DNA of 64,000 nt, taken from contig JAFEVB010000004.1 of assembly GCA_032629725.1 (NCBI GenBank), positions 124,001 through 188,000 on the forward strand, given 5' to 3'. Every line of letters begins with the position of its first letter. Within the stretch, counting starts at the first letter, position 1. Positions 22,705 through 35,101 of this stretch are shown one piece after another. The DNA comes from Gremmenia infestans. Its lineage: Eukaryota > Ascomycota > Leotiomycetes > Helotiales > Hamatocanthoscyphaceae. A program made the translations under genes and the position numbers. The notes below the pieces were generated by a model. The model was not told the DNA's origin. It saw nothing but the letters and a program-made list of their open reading frames with translations, and made no database searches.

Positions 22705-23837
22705 AGTGTTGGGTTGGATGCAGGAAATCGACAGGAGGCTGTGACAGATACGGATATTTACAAGAGTGCAATGTGCTTATGGTGGGAGGTGATCCAATTG
22801 AAGAGTATCGCTGGCTGTGTGGAATCAATCCTGCTCTGTGGAATTGTGTTGAAGAATCGACAGCGACAGGACAGCCGGAAAAATATATTCCTGGATGACG
22901 CGCAACTCACACGAATGTACGCGTCCACACGTGATATGTTCCGGTTGGATTAGAACAGATTACGTTTTATATCGGCCTTGCCCTTCAGTCTTCTCTTCTG
23001 CGATCCAAGTATCGAGATCTCTATCACTTACTTTACTTTGCTAGTTCCAGAATATGCCAGAACACCGAGTTGATCTGCACAACGAGGGCCTGAAAGCTGC
23101 CATCTTGCACTTCGTCCAACGAATTCCCTTATCTATAATAGGGCTCTACTCTAAGCGTATATTATTATATGATATCACGAAGTATTCTCATGGCTTATAG
23201 ACATATTCAAATAAAACCCATCACACCACTCCGTATATTCCAGAACAAAGCGTAAGTCCATCCATCATGCATGGCGCATTCCGACCCGTCCCATCCCGTC
23301 CCGCAAAGTGGTCTCGGATCACCTTGTGGCCTGTTCAGTCGACATGCAACAAAATCAAAATCCCCAAAGGTAGAAGCCGAGGCCGTCAGAGGCGATTGGA
23401 CAACATCACGTGTATTTAGGGGAGTTGATTGGATAAATGGGTGCTACTATACGTTGTTGGTGAGATCTACGGAATATTTAGTTGTAGCCCCAAAACTAAA
23501 AGGCGTCTTTCGCTGCGTACGAGTAAAGTAAAGTACGGAGTAAGCCTTTGCTTTGGAGGTATAAAGTCGAAAGAAGGGAAGTGTGAATGAAGTATTGATC
23601 TGTACTGATTACTGTAGGGTTGAGTGATTTATACGAGAGAAGTGCTCCGGTGTATGGTAATTATTCATATATAGTATAATACAAGAATATTTATAGACAG
23701 ATAGATAGATCGATATTGCTATCCAAAGGTCATGTCGTGAATACCCCGTTACAGATCCCGATATACCCTTTCCCACATTTCCAAACGCCGACGCTCATGT
23801 ACTCACTCACTATTATTTTACCGACATGCAGAAAAAA
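22705..23837. other. Intergenic spacer
   Basis: About 1.1 kb, promoter side of the MYND gene and 3' flank of the next reverse-strand gene. Contains a short GATA repeat near 23698-23712. No gene supported. Confidence 0.5.
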
Positions 23838-25765
23838 TCAAGGCATTTTCCTCGCAAGACTCTTACACCAACGCTCCAATATCCACTTCTCAAGCAAGCC
23901 CCTACCAGAAACCCCGCACCCATCCTCTTCAACACACTCATCCCGCCAATCTGCAGCTGTCAGCTTAATCGAGCCCGCTACGCCCCTCGTCTGCGCCATG
24001 AACAGACAAGTCTGCTCGCTTAAAGATTTGACCCTCTGATCCATCTCAATCATTTCATCTGCGAATCCCTGCGTCGCGACCTCCAACTCCGCTCTCTCGC
24101 AGCGGGAAAGCGCAGCTAACAGCCGGCTGGAAATCATGATGCAGGATAGATATGTAGCGTATACTTTACAATGACTGTCGTATTCTACACTCCCGGGCCG
24201 CATAACAGGATACAACTGTAGCACCTTCGCGTATTTTGTATTCCATTTCAGGAGATTGACTCGTTGTTGACGTAGGTTGTTGGTGATGGTGTGCACGAAG
24301 TCGGGATCTGCAGGCGTGGAGGAGCAGATTATGTTGGTGACGTCGACGAAGAAGCCGGGGATGAAGGCTTTGAGCATTATGAGAGAGACGGTGATTTCGC
24401 TCTGGTCGGAGATCTGGAAGCCGTTATCAACTATTAGGGATCGGAAGAGGTTTTGCCAGGGCTTTTGCTCGAGGAAACAACGCTCGCTATTTAATAGGCA
24501 TTCTGTCATCTGAAAATGGTATCAGTACTTAACAAATCTCCTACTCAAAGCCACGTGATAATTGATGAGGGAGAATCTCTTACAATTGGGCCAGTGTGAG
24601 CCATGAAAAGTGCCTTTTCAAACTCCGTGTTATAATTCTTAGGGCCCCGCAGTTGTATCAGTTTTGCTGCCCCAGCGGCATGTCGAATCCATGCTATCTC
24701 TCCTGAGGGGTCAAGGAGCTATCCAAACAAGTCAGTAATATAGAACTTGTGGCGACGGGATAACAGAGCATACCTCGTACAAAGCTAGAATCTCCGTCGC
24801 ACATAGAACCTCTGGTTTATAGCGTTGCTTAGGATTGTCCAAGGCCTTCTGAAGACTATCCAATGCCTTGACACTAGATCACGGGGGAGTTAGTTATTTT
24901 CTATTCAAGAAGGTTTCGGAAGTAGAAGGAGCTTATGTTTCCAGTTTGGGGAATTTATAGGAGGGTGTAGAGCACATGAGAGGAAGCATGACAGAAGGGG
25001 TTAGGGTAAAAAGCAAAGAGCCAGTTATCCTTACTAGAATGTGATGACCGCAGCCTCCCAATTCTCATGTGGAGAGATGATTTGTCGTGCTCGTGCGATG
25101 ACACAATCTGCGGCATCACTTAGGCAAGCAACATGGCCATAAAGACTGGGAAGGTATGACAGGTATGACCATTGCTTGCGAGATCGTAGTTGGTAGATGA
25201 GGTGGTACGGGTTTTGTGACAGAGCTGCTCTAGCAGCTCGTCCTATATGCAGCGTTGCCAAAGTCGAGAGATCGAGGATATCGAAATCGGACTTCATACT
25301 AGTCAATTCGTAGCCTTTTGCCGACAGATTGCTATGGAGGTTGTTGGTCAAAGTTTGCGCTAGCCAACGCTGCCGGTCGACCTCATTTCCGTTACCAGTC
25401 TTATCAGCCTTGTTTCCATTTGAACGCACAGCCTTGTGTTTCTCCTCGACATGCTTCCCTCCAGTACATGGTCCAATCGATTTCTTGCTGGCAGAGCTAG
25501 AGCTGGCAGACTCGTCGGGGCTCCTGCTCTGTTGTTTGACCTCCACAGGAGTTTGCCCATTATTATTCTCTTGGTCGACAACGAAGACCGGAAGTTGTCG
25601 AAGATTGTGTTTTCCGTAGTTTCCATCTCGCCGCCGTGCTGCAGACGCTTTCTTCATAGCCTGCTTTCGGATTAGGGCTCGAATCGCCAGGTCTCGCGGT
25701 ACGGTGGGGGCGTGGATCGTGGAATTGACGAATTGGAATTCGATTTTCGGTTGGTTCTCCGCCAT
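23838..25765 (-). CDS. Fungal-specific transcription-factor-like protein lacking a zinc cluster
   Basis: Exons 25765-25035, 24873-24774, 24718-24584 and 24509-23838 give 545 aa with a consistent frame. The N-terminus (KIEFQFVNSTIHAP, then a basic stretch with RKQAMKKASAARRR) is the type found on many fungal proteins that carry a fungal_trans_2-like middle homology region but no Zn2Cys6 cluster. Residues ~145-545 contain the helical region with DILDLSTLATLHIGRAA, an LDPSGEIAWIRHAAGAAKL segment (repressor-like core of the family) and QLRGPKNY. It is probably nuclear and regulatory, but DNA binding is not evident. A missed upstream exon with a zinc cluster is unlikely because the ATG opens directly on the conserved N-terminal motif. 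Target genes unknown. Confidence 0.78.
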
Positions 25766-27299
25766 GGCTCACGGATATTGCTGGATTAGTACGTCGTATC
25801 GGTGTGAAAGAAGCAAATGAGGCTCTTGGATGCTGGCTGGAGAGCTGTTCTCGCCGCGAGTGGATGAATTAGGACGTCGGTACCCTGGCACGGCTACGAC
25901 AAGAAGTTGAGTAATGAAAGCAATAAGATATTGGAGGACAAGACCAAAAGAACTGACAAGCAAGATGAACGGCGCAAACCTTTCAGAATGGACAATCATG
26001 ATCTTCTGAACGTCAGAATCAGAACACATCATAGTATATGGCAAATGTACGGCAAAGATAGACGACATCTCCGGCCTGCAGTTCCTGCATCAGGTCGCAG
26101 GGAATGCAAGGGACGATACATCCGAGCGGCGAGGATATACGGAGGTAGAAAGCGCTTCTTGCCAACTTTCATTTTATGACAGATCAGAAGAATCTGGGGA
26201 ACTGGCGGAGTCAGCCTTGAAAGTGGAATGATAACTCGAGAGGAAAGCTGTGGCGCAGTTTTCGGCTTCACCAATTACACCATGCAAATTGGCTTGAGGT
26301 GAGCCACGACCAGGGTACTACTCTCTTAAACAGGAATAGCGCGGATTTGACAAACCCAGAGAATAGTAATGCACGGAGATAATTTCATCTCTGTGTGACT
26401 TCAGCTCCTAATAGGGGCATTTGTCTGCTTACTTGCAGACCTGGTGGACGTCAATATTAGCAGACTCGGGCAGATAGGGGATAATCATGTCCCTCTGACC
26501 CACAGGAGTGGTGGTCCAAGTATTCCCCACATGGAGAGCAAGGGGGCACGATTAGAAGAGGGTGCTGTGTATTTCGGCTTGCGGGGCTGTACTGTATCGC
26601 TGTTGGTTTACTCCGTATGGACTGCTCACAGGACTTCTCTCCGATCGGATCGAACCCCAGTGTTGATTGAACTCATGCGGATGTCCCTCCCATCCCTTTC
26701 CCCTTCTCCCCGGTTTGCAGTCTACTTCATTCATTAACAAGTGTCCAAAAGGAGTCAGTTGCTGTGACCCGCCCCAGAAGCTGTTAGTGCAAGGCTGGTT
26801 ACGAGCCAGCTTTTAATAGCGACCGTTATATGTTGAAGTACCATGGCATGGTCTGTCTCACGTCTAAGCGAGTGAGTTACTTAAGCAGGTTGATTAGTTT
26901 CTTTCCACCCGTTGGTCATGAAGCTTTTCGGCTCCATTGTTCCCCTGGTAGAAGTACGAAGTATTCAAATATTTTGCTTCAGTACCTCAAATTGAGGCTT
27001 TTAGTATCTCACTAATTCTTCGCGTATCTACTGTACCTTTTGTGGAAACCCTCCCTTGGAATACTTGAATATTTCGTGGGATGTGTTTTGGGGGTCTTTG
27101 GTGTATACATAAGTAAGCTCACGATGATTCATTCTGCAAGTTGTAGACTGCCTGAGGAGAATATTATCTCCGCGCCTTAGTTGGGTGAGATGGGATGGGA
27201 CTTTGTGGAATCTGTTTACGAGTATGAAAGTTAATAGTATAGTATTCATAAGATAGCATATTCAACAACATGAACAGGCTAGTTGGTTGACCTTCAGCG
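25766..27299. other. Gene-poor spacer
   Basis: About 1.5 kb upstream of the reverse-strand regulator. A near-palindromic stretch lies around 26120-26170. Open frames here have no domain resemblance. Confidence 0.45.
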
Positions 27300-28275
27300 A
27301 TGTGGAACTCTCGTGTATGGAATCCCCAACGAGTCCCCTCATCTCTCACTATCATTTTGTATCACCAACGTCATCGATATACACAGTAAAACACTCACAT
27401 GTTTACCGTATCAGAATATTTGCTGCTACCACTCCAAGCCATGTCGCCAAGCTCGCTGGTCGAAACAAGTCCGTATCTTTCCTTCGACCATCTGCATTGG
27501 GTTCAAGTACCTCTAACGTTGAAGAGGACCATTGGAGCAAGTCATCAACCAATCCCTACCTATTTTTGCCGAATTTGCCGAAGCTGGGAATGACGTCCCT
27601 CGCATAGTCGGTAGTAAATTTGCTCCAGCTCACGTGTTCGTAAAGATATATCGTTAAGTCTTGACAGTAGACCACGTCGACCCTCGTTGCGTCCCTGAAT
27701 ATTTCTTGAATTTGCAGCAGGGTGGTATGTTACTCGCGATACGATTCAAATACCCTTTCTGTCTGATGTCCTATTAGACAGAGTTCTTGTTATGCGCAAT
27801 ATCTGTGGACATGTCGAGCCCGCTTTGGACGATATTTTTGCCCTGGATTCATTATTTCCTTTCGCTCAAGGGATATATAGCTGATTATCTACCATACTAG
27901 TCCCTTTCTTCTATTCCAGCGCACTGGCCAGCAGTTGCTAGCTGTCGTGCTTCTCATATTTCGGACTCTTTGATCAAGGACGTTCTGAAAGGACGCTTGC
28001 CAGGTCATGTTGGAGGTATTGACGATATCGGGTTGGGAGCATTTGGCGAGTGCGCTTGAAATCTTGCTCTCTTTCGAGCATATTGCAGGTTATCAATCTG
28101 AACCGATAATTTTGAGCAGAGCGTAAGAGATGATATTGCCATTCTCCAGGCCCTTCCTCTTGTCGTGGAGGAACCTGTGGCGGAGACTTCTGAATTCGTT
28201 TATGACTTAGACTGGATATTTCGCTCTTGTAACCCTCTGAGTAAGCTTGGTAAGAAGGGGATGAACGGCTAAGGA
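27300..28275 (+). pseudogene. Possible decayed protein gene, unrecognised
   Basis: Blocks of coding-like sequence alternate among the three forward frames with stops between them, for example IYTVKHSHVYRIRIF (about 27370), APAHVFVKIYR (27626), RNICGHVEPALDDIFALDS (27793) and LASALEILLSFEHIAGYQS (about 28043). This pattern suggests one gene of about 300 codons broken by several frameshifts. I cannot name the family. Chance is not excluded. Confidence 0.3.
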
Positions 28276-28926
28276 TCGTGTGGCAGTAGCTTGTTACTCG
28301 AACTTCGGAGCGACCCTCGACTCGTTTCTCGGGCGGGAACTAGGCGTTGCCATACGAGGAGAGGTGCTGAGAGTAGCTGTTTTTGGGGTCGAGTCTGGTA
28401 TAGAATGGCTGGGTTCTCAATGAGTCAATGACACAACACATCTTGTCTTCGCCATTCTTTCAAACATAGTATAGCAATCTTTCACCAATGTCGCAAACTC
28501 ATCTGACCTTACAATATTGATTTGAAAACATCTAGACCTACGGGCGTGACCTCTCACGCCATTCTCGTTTTGTTAGAAGCGCCAGAAGCGTTCCACGAAT
28601 CTGGTACTCGTTCCAGGACCGGAGATGATATGACACGGGAACACAATGCATACGTAGAAAAGTAACCAACCCACGGCTACGCAAAATCCCTCACCACATC
28701 TACTACGCTAAGCCCATAAGTATGTGTAAAACCAGGCGCAAATTCGGTGATTGACCAATGATAGAAAGCCTTGGCAAATATACGCTCGGAGTAGCTCCCA
28801 ACGCAATGTCCATATGGCGTTCAACGGCAACGGCCCTCCCCCAAACAATTGGCTCCCACTTTTTCTCCCCGACGCCTCTCCCACGCCTAGTCCCGTGCCT
28901 CGCCCGCCCATCTAATCAGATTAATC

Positions 28927-28935
28927 TTATCAGAT
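28927..28935 (-). promoter_or_regulatory. Iron-GATA motif (ATCWGATAA)
   Basis: Exact match, on the minus strand, to ATCWGATAA, the site of fungal iron repressors of the SreA/Sre1/Fep1 family. 864 bases upstream of the siderophore transporter ATG. Confidence 0.5.
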
Positions 28936-29112
28936 CCTCGCAACCAATCGATCACGTAATAAGTGCCTCCGATCATCTCCGAGCAGCCAATTGTAAGCGG
29001 CCGTTCTCGTCCTCGGTCTACACTATAGCTGGAACTGGAAGCGCACCGGAAGGATTGCGCGTGGACTTGTGAAGAATCGATGGTTGTAGGGCGGCAAGTG
29101 GAGAAGACTGCG

Positions 29113-29121
29113 TTATCTGAT
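29113..29121 (-). promoter_or_regulatory. Iron-GATA motif (ATCWGATAA)
   Basis: Second exact match, W = A, on the minus strand, 678 bases upstream of the transporter ATG. Confidence 0.55.
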
Positions 29122-29433
29122 CATGTCCATGCGTGTGCCAAGGCGCTAAAGATGCCAAGGCGGTGCTGGTTTTTCTCTCCAGAACGTGAACGTGGGTAGA
29201 GCTAAACAGAGCTCACTCTTGACAAACAGCTTCATACCAAATGGCGCGACATTTCAAGCTTTAGAACGCGCTTTCCTCTTATGGGTTTACAATGTAGCCA
29301 TGTGAAGTCAGTGTGCAATCGACCATGAGGAAGGTCCCTCCAGCAGCTACACTAGCAAACTTTGCAACGCAACATCGATAGCCTCATGATCTAATCTAAT
29401 CAAATCAGATGTTGATTTCCCCCATCAGTCAGT

Positions 29434-29442
29434 TTATCAGAT
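29434..29442 (-). promoter_or_regulatory. Iron-GATA motif (ATCWGATAA)
   Basis: Third exact match, W = T, on the minus strand, 357 bases upstream of the transporter ATG and the best placed of the three. Confidence 0.6.
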
Positions 29443-29798
29443 GGTGGAGAGGCCTCCGATTCTCCTCAAAGAAGTGTTTTAGGTCCATGTCTTCTTTTGA
29501 TTCGCCAGTCGGCCCCGCTAGCTTCTAAGTTGCCTAATTGGGAAAAGAACTACAATAGCTATCCAGCTAAATCCCATGCAGCCAAGTGGATTCAGTAGAA
29601 GAAACACCCCACTTCACATCTCACAAACTCTTGCGCATCCGCCGCCCTACTGCAGCCAACGGCCCGATCTTGAGTTACATCAATAATAAAGACTTCGCAC
29701 TCCTATCCCATACATATCGTTCATCTTCATCTTCATCTAGTCGTCGACGTCGATTAATTCAGCTAACTTGCAACGAACAAGCAAGAGTGACACTCAAG

Positions 29799-31786
29799 AT
29801 GAAGTTCTTCGACAGACATAGCAAAGCACCGGGAACCGAGGCTGCTATCAGCACCAGCAATACAGCTCCCGAGAGTGATCTTGAAGACAAACATGTTTCA
29901 ACCACAGATGGTCCCGAGGATCCCTCGCTCGAGGTCTTGCCAGACCAGGACGTTCAGGGCGGTGTTAAAAAGGCTCAAGCTATCACACTCAGCTGGACAA
30001 AGAAGGAGTTACTCATTGCTTATGCTTGGTGAGCGGGACCTCTTTTGCATTCGAGACTCATTGAACTAAAGCTGACATGTCACCAACCAGTGTGTTTCTT
30101 GTATTCTTTGTCAATTCTATGCAACAGCAGATCCAAAATAACCTGGGTGTTTATGTCACCTCAGCCTTCCTCTCGCTTCCTTTGTATGGAACAACCTCAA
30201 TCGTCTCCGGGATTGTGGGGGGTGTAATCAAGCTTCCAGCCGCCAAGTTCATTGATCTCATTGGACGTGCTGAGGGTTTCGCAATCTTTACCTTTCTTGC
30301 TACTATGGGTATGACCTACCGAGTCTCCAATATTAGGAGCACTTGCTAATCTTAGTTCAGGTCTCGTCATGATGGCTGCTTGCCACAACGTCGAGACATA
30401 CGCTGCAGCCCAGGTAAGGAACAATGAGATGTCTTTATGCGTCACATTCTGATGGTTTTAGGTCTTCTATTGGGTTGGATTTAATGGGATGGCATACGTG
30501 CTAGACGTCTTCCTTGCGGACACTTCGAGCTTGAAGAACCGGGCATTGTGGTTCTCATTCTCAACGGCGCCATACATCGCCACCACTTTCATTGGTCCAC
30601 CGGCCGCATCTTCCATCTATAAGACCAGTGGCTGGCCATGGGGGTTCGGCATGTTTGCTATCATTACACCATTCATGACACTCCCAATTTTCTTCGTCCT
30701 GTACAACAACCAGCGCAAGGCAGTCAAACAAGGGGTTCTTGTCAGGGAGAAGAGTGGACGAAGCTTGGTTCAAAGCATTGTTTACTACTTCTGGGAGTTC
30801 GACAGTGAGTGTACTCGCCAACATTCAATCGAAGTTTCACTGACCAAAGGGACGTAGTCATTGGCCTGCTCCTTATAATTGCAGGTTTCTCGCTTTTCCT
30901 CCTCCCTTTCTCCCTCGCCTCCTACCAATACAACTCATGGGGCTCTGCAACGATCATCGCCATGCTTGTCGTTGGACTTCTATGCTTATTCGCCTTCCCC
31001 TTCTATGAGAGGTATTTATCCGTCAAATCGTTCATCCCGTTTAACCTCCTCACCGATCGCTCTGTGCTAGGCGCCTGCCTACTTTCAGGATGCCTCTTCA
31101 TATCTTTCTACCTCTGGGATTCCACCTTCAATAGTTACCTGCAAGCTGTTCATGGTCTTTCCATCACCAATGCCGGTTACGTCTACAACATTTACAGCAT
31201 CGGCTCTTGCTTCTGGGGCATAGTCGTCGGTATCGCTATTCGGGTCTCCGGTCGTTTCAAATGGATCGCCCTCGCTTCCCTGTGTCTCCAAATTCTTGGT
31301 GTCGGTCTCATGATTCATTTCCGACAACCAAGTCAAGGCATCGGCTACGTGATCATGTGTCAAATCTTCATCGCTTTTGGAGGTGGCGCGCTGGTTATTT
31401 GCGAGGACATGGCAGTCATGGCCGCTGCTCCTCAGGAGAACGTCGCTTCCATGCTTGCACTTATCGGGCTCTTCACTTCTGTTGGTGGCTCGATTGGTCA
31501 AGCTATCTCCGGTGCCATTTACACGAACAAATTCCCTGCTGCGTTAGACAGAGCACTTCCTGGCAACGCGACGTTGAACGCGCTGTTGTATGGCAGTTTG
31601 ACTGAACAGTTGCTGTATCCGATTGGCAGCCCCGAAAGAACGGCGGTCATCTATGCGTACGCCGATGCACAGTGGTACTTGACGATTGTGGGGACCGTGT
31701 TCCTGGTTCCGTGCTTTGTATTCATTATTATCTGGAAGGACTTCAAGGTTAAGGATCTTCGGAAGGTGAAGGGTCTGGCTGCTTAG
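29799..31786 (+). CDS. Siderophore-iron MFS transporter (SIT family)
   Basis: Plasma-membrane proton symporter for ferri-siderophores, DHA/SIT-type major facilitator with about 14 membrane spans. Exons 29799-30028, 30091-30308, 30361-30413, 30462-30804 and 30858-31786 give 590 aa, standard for SIT1/ARN/MirB-like proteins. A ~75-residue cytosolic N-terminus ends with LSWTKKELLIAYA, the usual entry to helix 1. Helix 1 VFLVFFVNSMQQQIQNNLG matches the family's N-terminal signature. Other family features: AAKFIDLIGRAEGF, YWVGFNGMAYVLDVFLAD, EFDIIGLLLIIAGFSLFLLPF after splicing, and a C-terminal extracellular loop between the last two spans. Substrate (ferrichrome, coprogen, TAFC or enterobactin type) cannot be assigned. 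No siderophore synthesis genes adjoin it. Three ATCWGATAA motifs upstream predict repression by iron. Confidence 0.92.
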
Positions 31787-32331
31787 ATGGTGGGGAGAGG
31801 GATTGTATATACGATATAATGGATAGAGATGACTAGAGGCTAGATGTCATCATAGTGTATTAGATGATACTTATTAAGAGGTTCATTGCAACGAGAAACG
31901 CTACAGTAAGCCCTGGATTAAACTTGAACTCCACCACTTTTGCATGCGATTCAGCTGCTATCAATATATGGTTACCAAAAAGCCAGCATTACTGAGAAGA
32001 AATAATTCGACGTAACGTATATTATTTTCATATGAAGAAAGCTGTTGGAACCCCCTTGCGAGGTATTTATAGAAACTGGCCGGGGAAACGTGCACGTGCC
32101 ACCAGATTTACATACAATACAGTAAGACTTACATTTTGTCATAGGAAGCCGCGTATTTACATGTGAAGATCTCATGGCCATTCCACTCACCACCTTATAT
32201 ATTTTTTCTCGAACTGCTCGGCCTGTCTATTGCTTCACTTAATGCCGCTGCCGAATCCTCAACCTTACATCAGCGCAGAGCAATGACTGAATCAGCGCCC
32301 AGGAGCTTCAAAAACCCCCCAGAAGCCCGAG
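31787..32331. other. Intergenic spacer
   Basis: AT-rich, between a 3' end and the next promoter. A short out-of-frame ORF starts at ATG 32283 and stops at the dolichol kinase start region; it could be a small uORF. Confidence 0.45.
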
Positions 32332-35101
32332 ATGCCTGAGCATCTCAAGCCTTCACAACCACAATCGCACACCCAAAACCTCCGCGATGATGCCCTCCGC
32401 CGTCTCTCGCGATCGCCTCATCCCTACCACAGACAGAAAGTCGACATTCCGCAAGCCTTGGAAAGATTCAGCTCCTATGCACCGCCCACGCAATCGCCCC
32501 TGCGCTCGAGACACAATACAGACGATGAAGACCAATACATCAGAGCCTACTCACCGGGCTACAATGCGTCTACGAACAGCGATAGTGGGACGGAGGCGGA
32601 CGACGAGCATTTCCTGAAGGGACTTCCTGCGCCGAAGATCAGGCCTCATAAGGGCCTAAGGGCATTGGATGGAAGTTTGTCTGGCTCGCCGAGTCCGCTT
32701 TTGTCGCCCGCTCTACTGGATGGTGATACGCAGAAAGAGGGATACTTGAAACGGGCGACCCTGCCGATTACCAGTCTGAAAGAGTCTGATGCGCAGAAAA
32801 TTGCAGAGAAGTTGAGGCATAAGCGGAGGGTGGAGGTTATAAGGAGGGTTACGGAGGCTGGGATTCTGGCTGCTGTTGCTGGTCTACTGTGTCTGAATCC
32901 TGAAGTGCGGCAGCTCATCTGGCTATGGAGAAGGGGTATGTTCCTAGCTGTGTTGCCCTCGAATGTAGCTAATAAATGTAGAATTGGCTTGCCAGTCTGT
33001 CATTGTGGTTTCTCTCATATCCATATACCCATTCCGATTACTGCGGCATATAAACCCTGCAAAACCATGGAAGAGGCCATTTCCAATAACAATACCCGCG
33101 GCTTTCGATCCAGCGTCTTTGCTCTACCCACCTATCATTGCAATGCTCGTTTCCCTAGTACTCTCTACAAGCAACCCCATTGGCATTTTGCCAAGCATTA
33201 CTCTGGCTATATCTTCGCTTCCACGTCAATTGCTACCTTCTTTGGGTAGCCTAGAAAGTTCCAATGTGCTCCATTGGTTTCTTTCCTGCCTCCCCATCCT
33301 TATACCGAAATTCAAGGCTGTGTCGAAAGTAATGGAGGCCTCACTGAATGACTTCGGAGTGGACAGCGAAGTCTTAGTGGTGTTACAGCCTTTACACCTT
33401 GCGATGTGTGATACATTGCAGTATCTAACTACAACAAGCCTGCTTCCCGCAGAGCTCCAATTATTATCAGTAGCATTGATACAATTATTGCTATTGGGAT
33501 CATCGCCCCAAGCTGTTATCCTGAAAGCTGTTATTTGGGGGACCGGAATTGGAATACTGGTCACTTGCACACACGTGCTTAGATGGGGTATAACACTTGC
33601 TCGAGTGCCAAAATGGCGTTTCAGACGAGCTGGCAATACAGCCAAGCCAAGCCAAACCTGGACGAAACACACTCATAAATCATCTTTATTTGGGGCACTA
33701 GGGTCTTCTCTCTTCACAAAAGACTCAGCAGCCAGTGATTCGAGCGACGAGGATGACCCAAAACGATGGACTAGACAGCAATCCCGTTTTCCTACCCTCC
33801 AAACGAAAACTCGAGCCACCATTTCAGAGCATAATGGGGCGGCCGAGAATGGCTCAGTCTCCGCTATTGATCCAAAGTCGAAAGATCAGTTCATGAACGG
33901 CGAATTATCATTTGCAGCACACAGGCAGAGGAGGCATTCTCTACCTACTGCAGTCAATCTGCCTTCGAGATCGAGCAAAAGGACACCATCAGGTCGTAGG
34001 AAACGATCTGCTTCTTCAAGCGTTCAGTCATTCTTTGTCCTTACACAAGCCCAAGCTAGTCTACGAAAGTGGCTCTATGCAGGCTACGTCTACGTCTGTG
34101 TACTGGCTATTATTCTCGTTGGGGTAAGAGAATACGTCCAGCGGTACGCACTGCATGGACATGAACCGCTCGGTTGGGCTTTAGGCTACCTCTTCGGAGA
34201 CCTTCCCTCGTTCAGAATGGAAGTCGTCAAGGCAAATCTCCAAAGATGGATTCCCCTCCCTCCCCGAAGCGTGAACGATAAAGCATCCTGCCATCTGGGC
34301 TGGGTCGAGCACTTACGGCACTCTTCTCTTGGAGAAGCCAATACCCGCTTGATACTCTGCAGCTACTGGCTAGGAATAATCATTGTCGGCCTCCTAGTAG
34401 TCTTTCGCCTATCAGCCGTCTACGAAGTCGACACTCGACGAAAAGTATTCCATTTTATGATGGTCGCCATGCTCCTGCCCGCCACCTTTGTCGACCCCGC
34501 CTTCGCCGCCCTAGCACTGAGTCTCATGCTTGCCATCTTCCTCCTCCTCGACCTCTTCCGCGCCACCCAGCTCCCGCCATTATCAAAACACCTAGCCTAT
34601 TTCTTAACGCCCTATGTAGATGGAAGGGACCTCAAAGGTCCCGTGGTCATCTCACACATCTTCCTCCTCATCGGCTGTGCCATCCCGCTCTGGCTCTCTC
34701 TCGGCTCCCTCCCGCGCACCCCCGACAGTGCTGGCTGGGAAGTTCCCACGCGCGAAGTCAGCATGGTCAGCGGCGTCATCTGCGTCGGTATGGGGGATGC
34801 GGCTGCTTCCTTGATCGGCCGGCGCTACGGCCGGCGCAAATGGGTCTGGGGCGGCGGTAAGAGTATCGAAGGCAGTATCGCGTTTGCTACCGCCGTCACC
34901 ATCACTCTGGTTCTGGCAAAAGCGTGGATTAGGATCGGGGGCTGGCAGGCTAATAACAACGATACCTGGGTCGTGACGGTGGGCAAGGCGGGCGTCGCGG
35001 CTTGGGTTGCTAGTCTGACGGAGGCGGTGCTGACGGGTGGGAATGACAATGTTGTTGTTCCTGTTGTGCTTTGGCTGAGTGTCAAGGGCTTAGATATTTA
35101 G
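32332..35101 (+). CDS. SEC59: Dolichol kinase
   Basis: CTP-dependent kinase of the ER membrane that makes dolichyl phosphate, the lipid carrier for N-glycosylation, O-mannosylation and GPI anchors. Two exons (32332-32935, 32982-35101) give 907 aa. The first ~190 residues are cytosolic and Ser/Pro-rich. Multiple membrane segments follow. A ~130-residue hydrophilic loop (residues ~420-540) interrupts them. The catalytic C-terminal third carries RKVFHFMMVAMLLPAT (CTP-transferase family entry) and GMGDAAASLIGRRYGRRKW plus GGKSIEGSIAF, the conserved CTP-binding region also found in phosphatidate cytidylyltransferase-like kinases. It is longer than yeast Sec59 (519 aa) mainly because of the N-terminal region and the loop, as in other filamentous fungi. 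Confidence 0.92.

Larger units (their letters stand above)
28276..29798. other. Upstream region of the siderophore transporter gene
   Basis: About 1.5 kb without a gene. Contains three iron-GATA motifs listed separately. The frame that extends the transporter upstream to 29586 starts with GTG, not ATG. Confidence 0.5.

Noticed and set aside
29586..29798. N-terminal extension of the siderophore transporter
   Set aside because: Begins at GTG and is low complexity; the ATG at 29799 gives the normal family N-terminus.
28927..31786. Siderophore biosynthesis cluster
   Set aside because: Only the transporter and its putative iron-control sites are present; no NRPS, ornithine monooxygenase or acyltransferase genes flank it.
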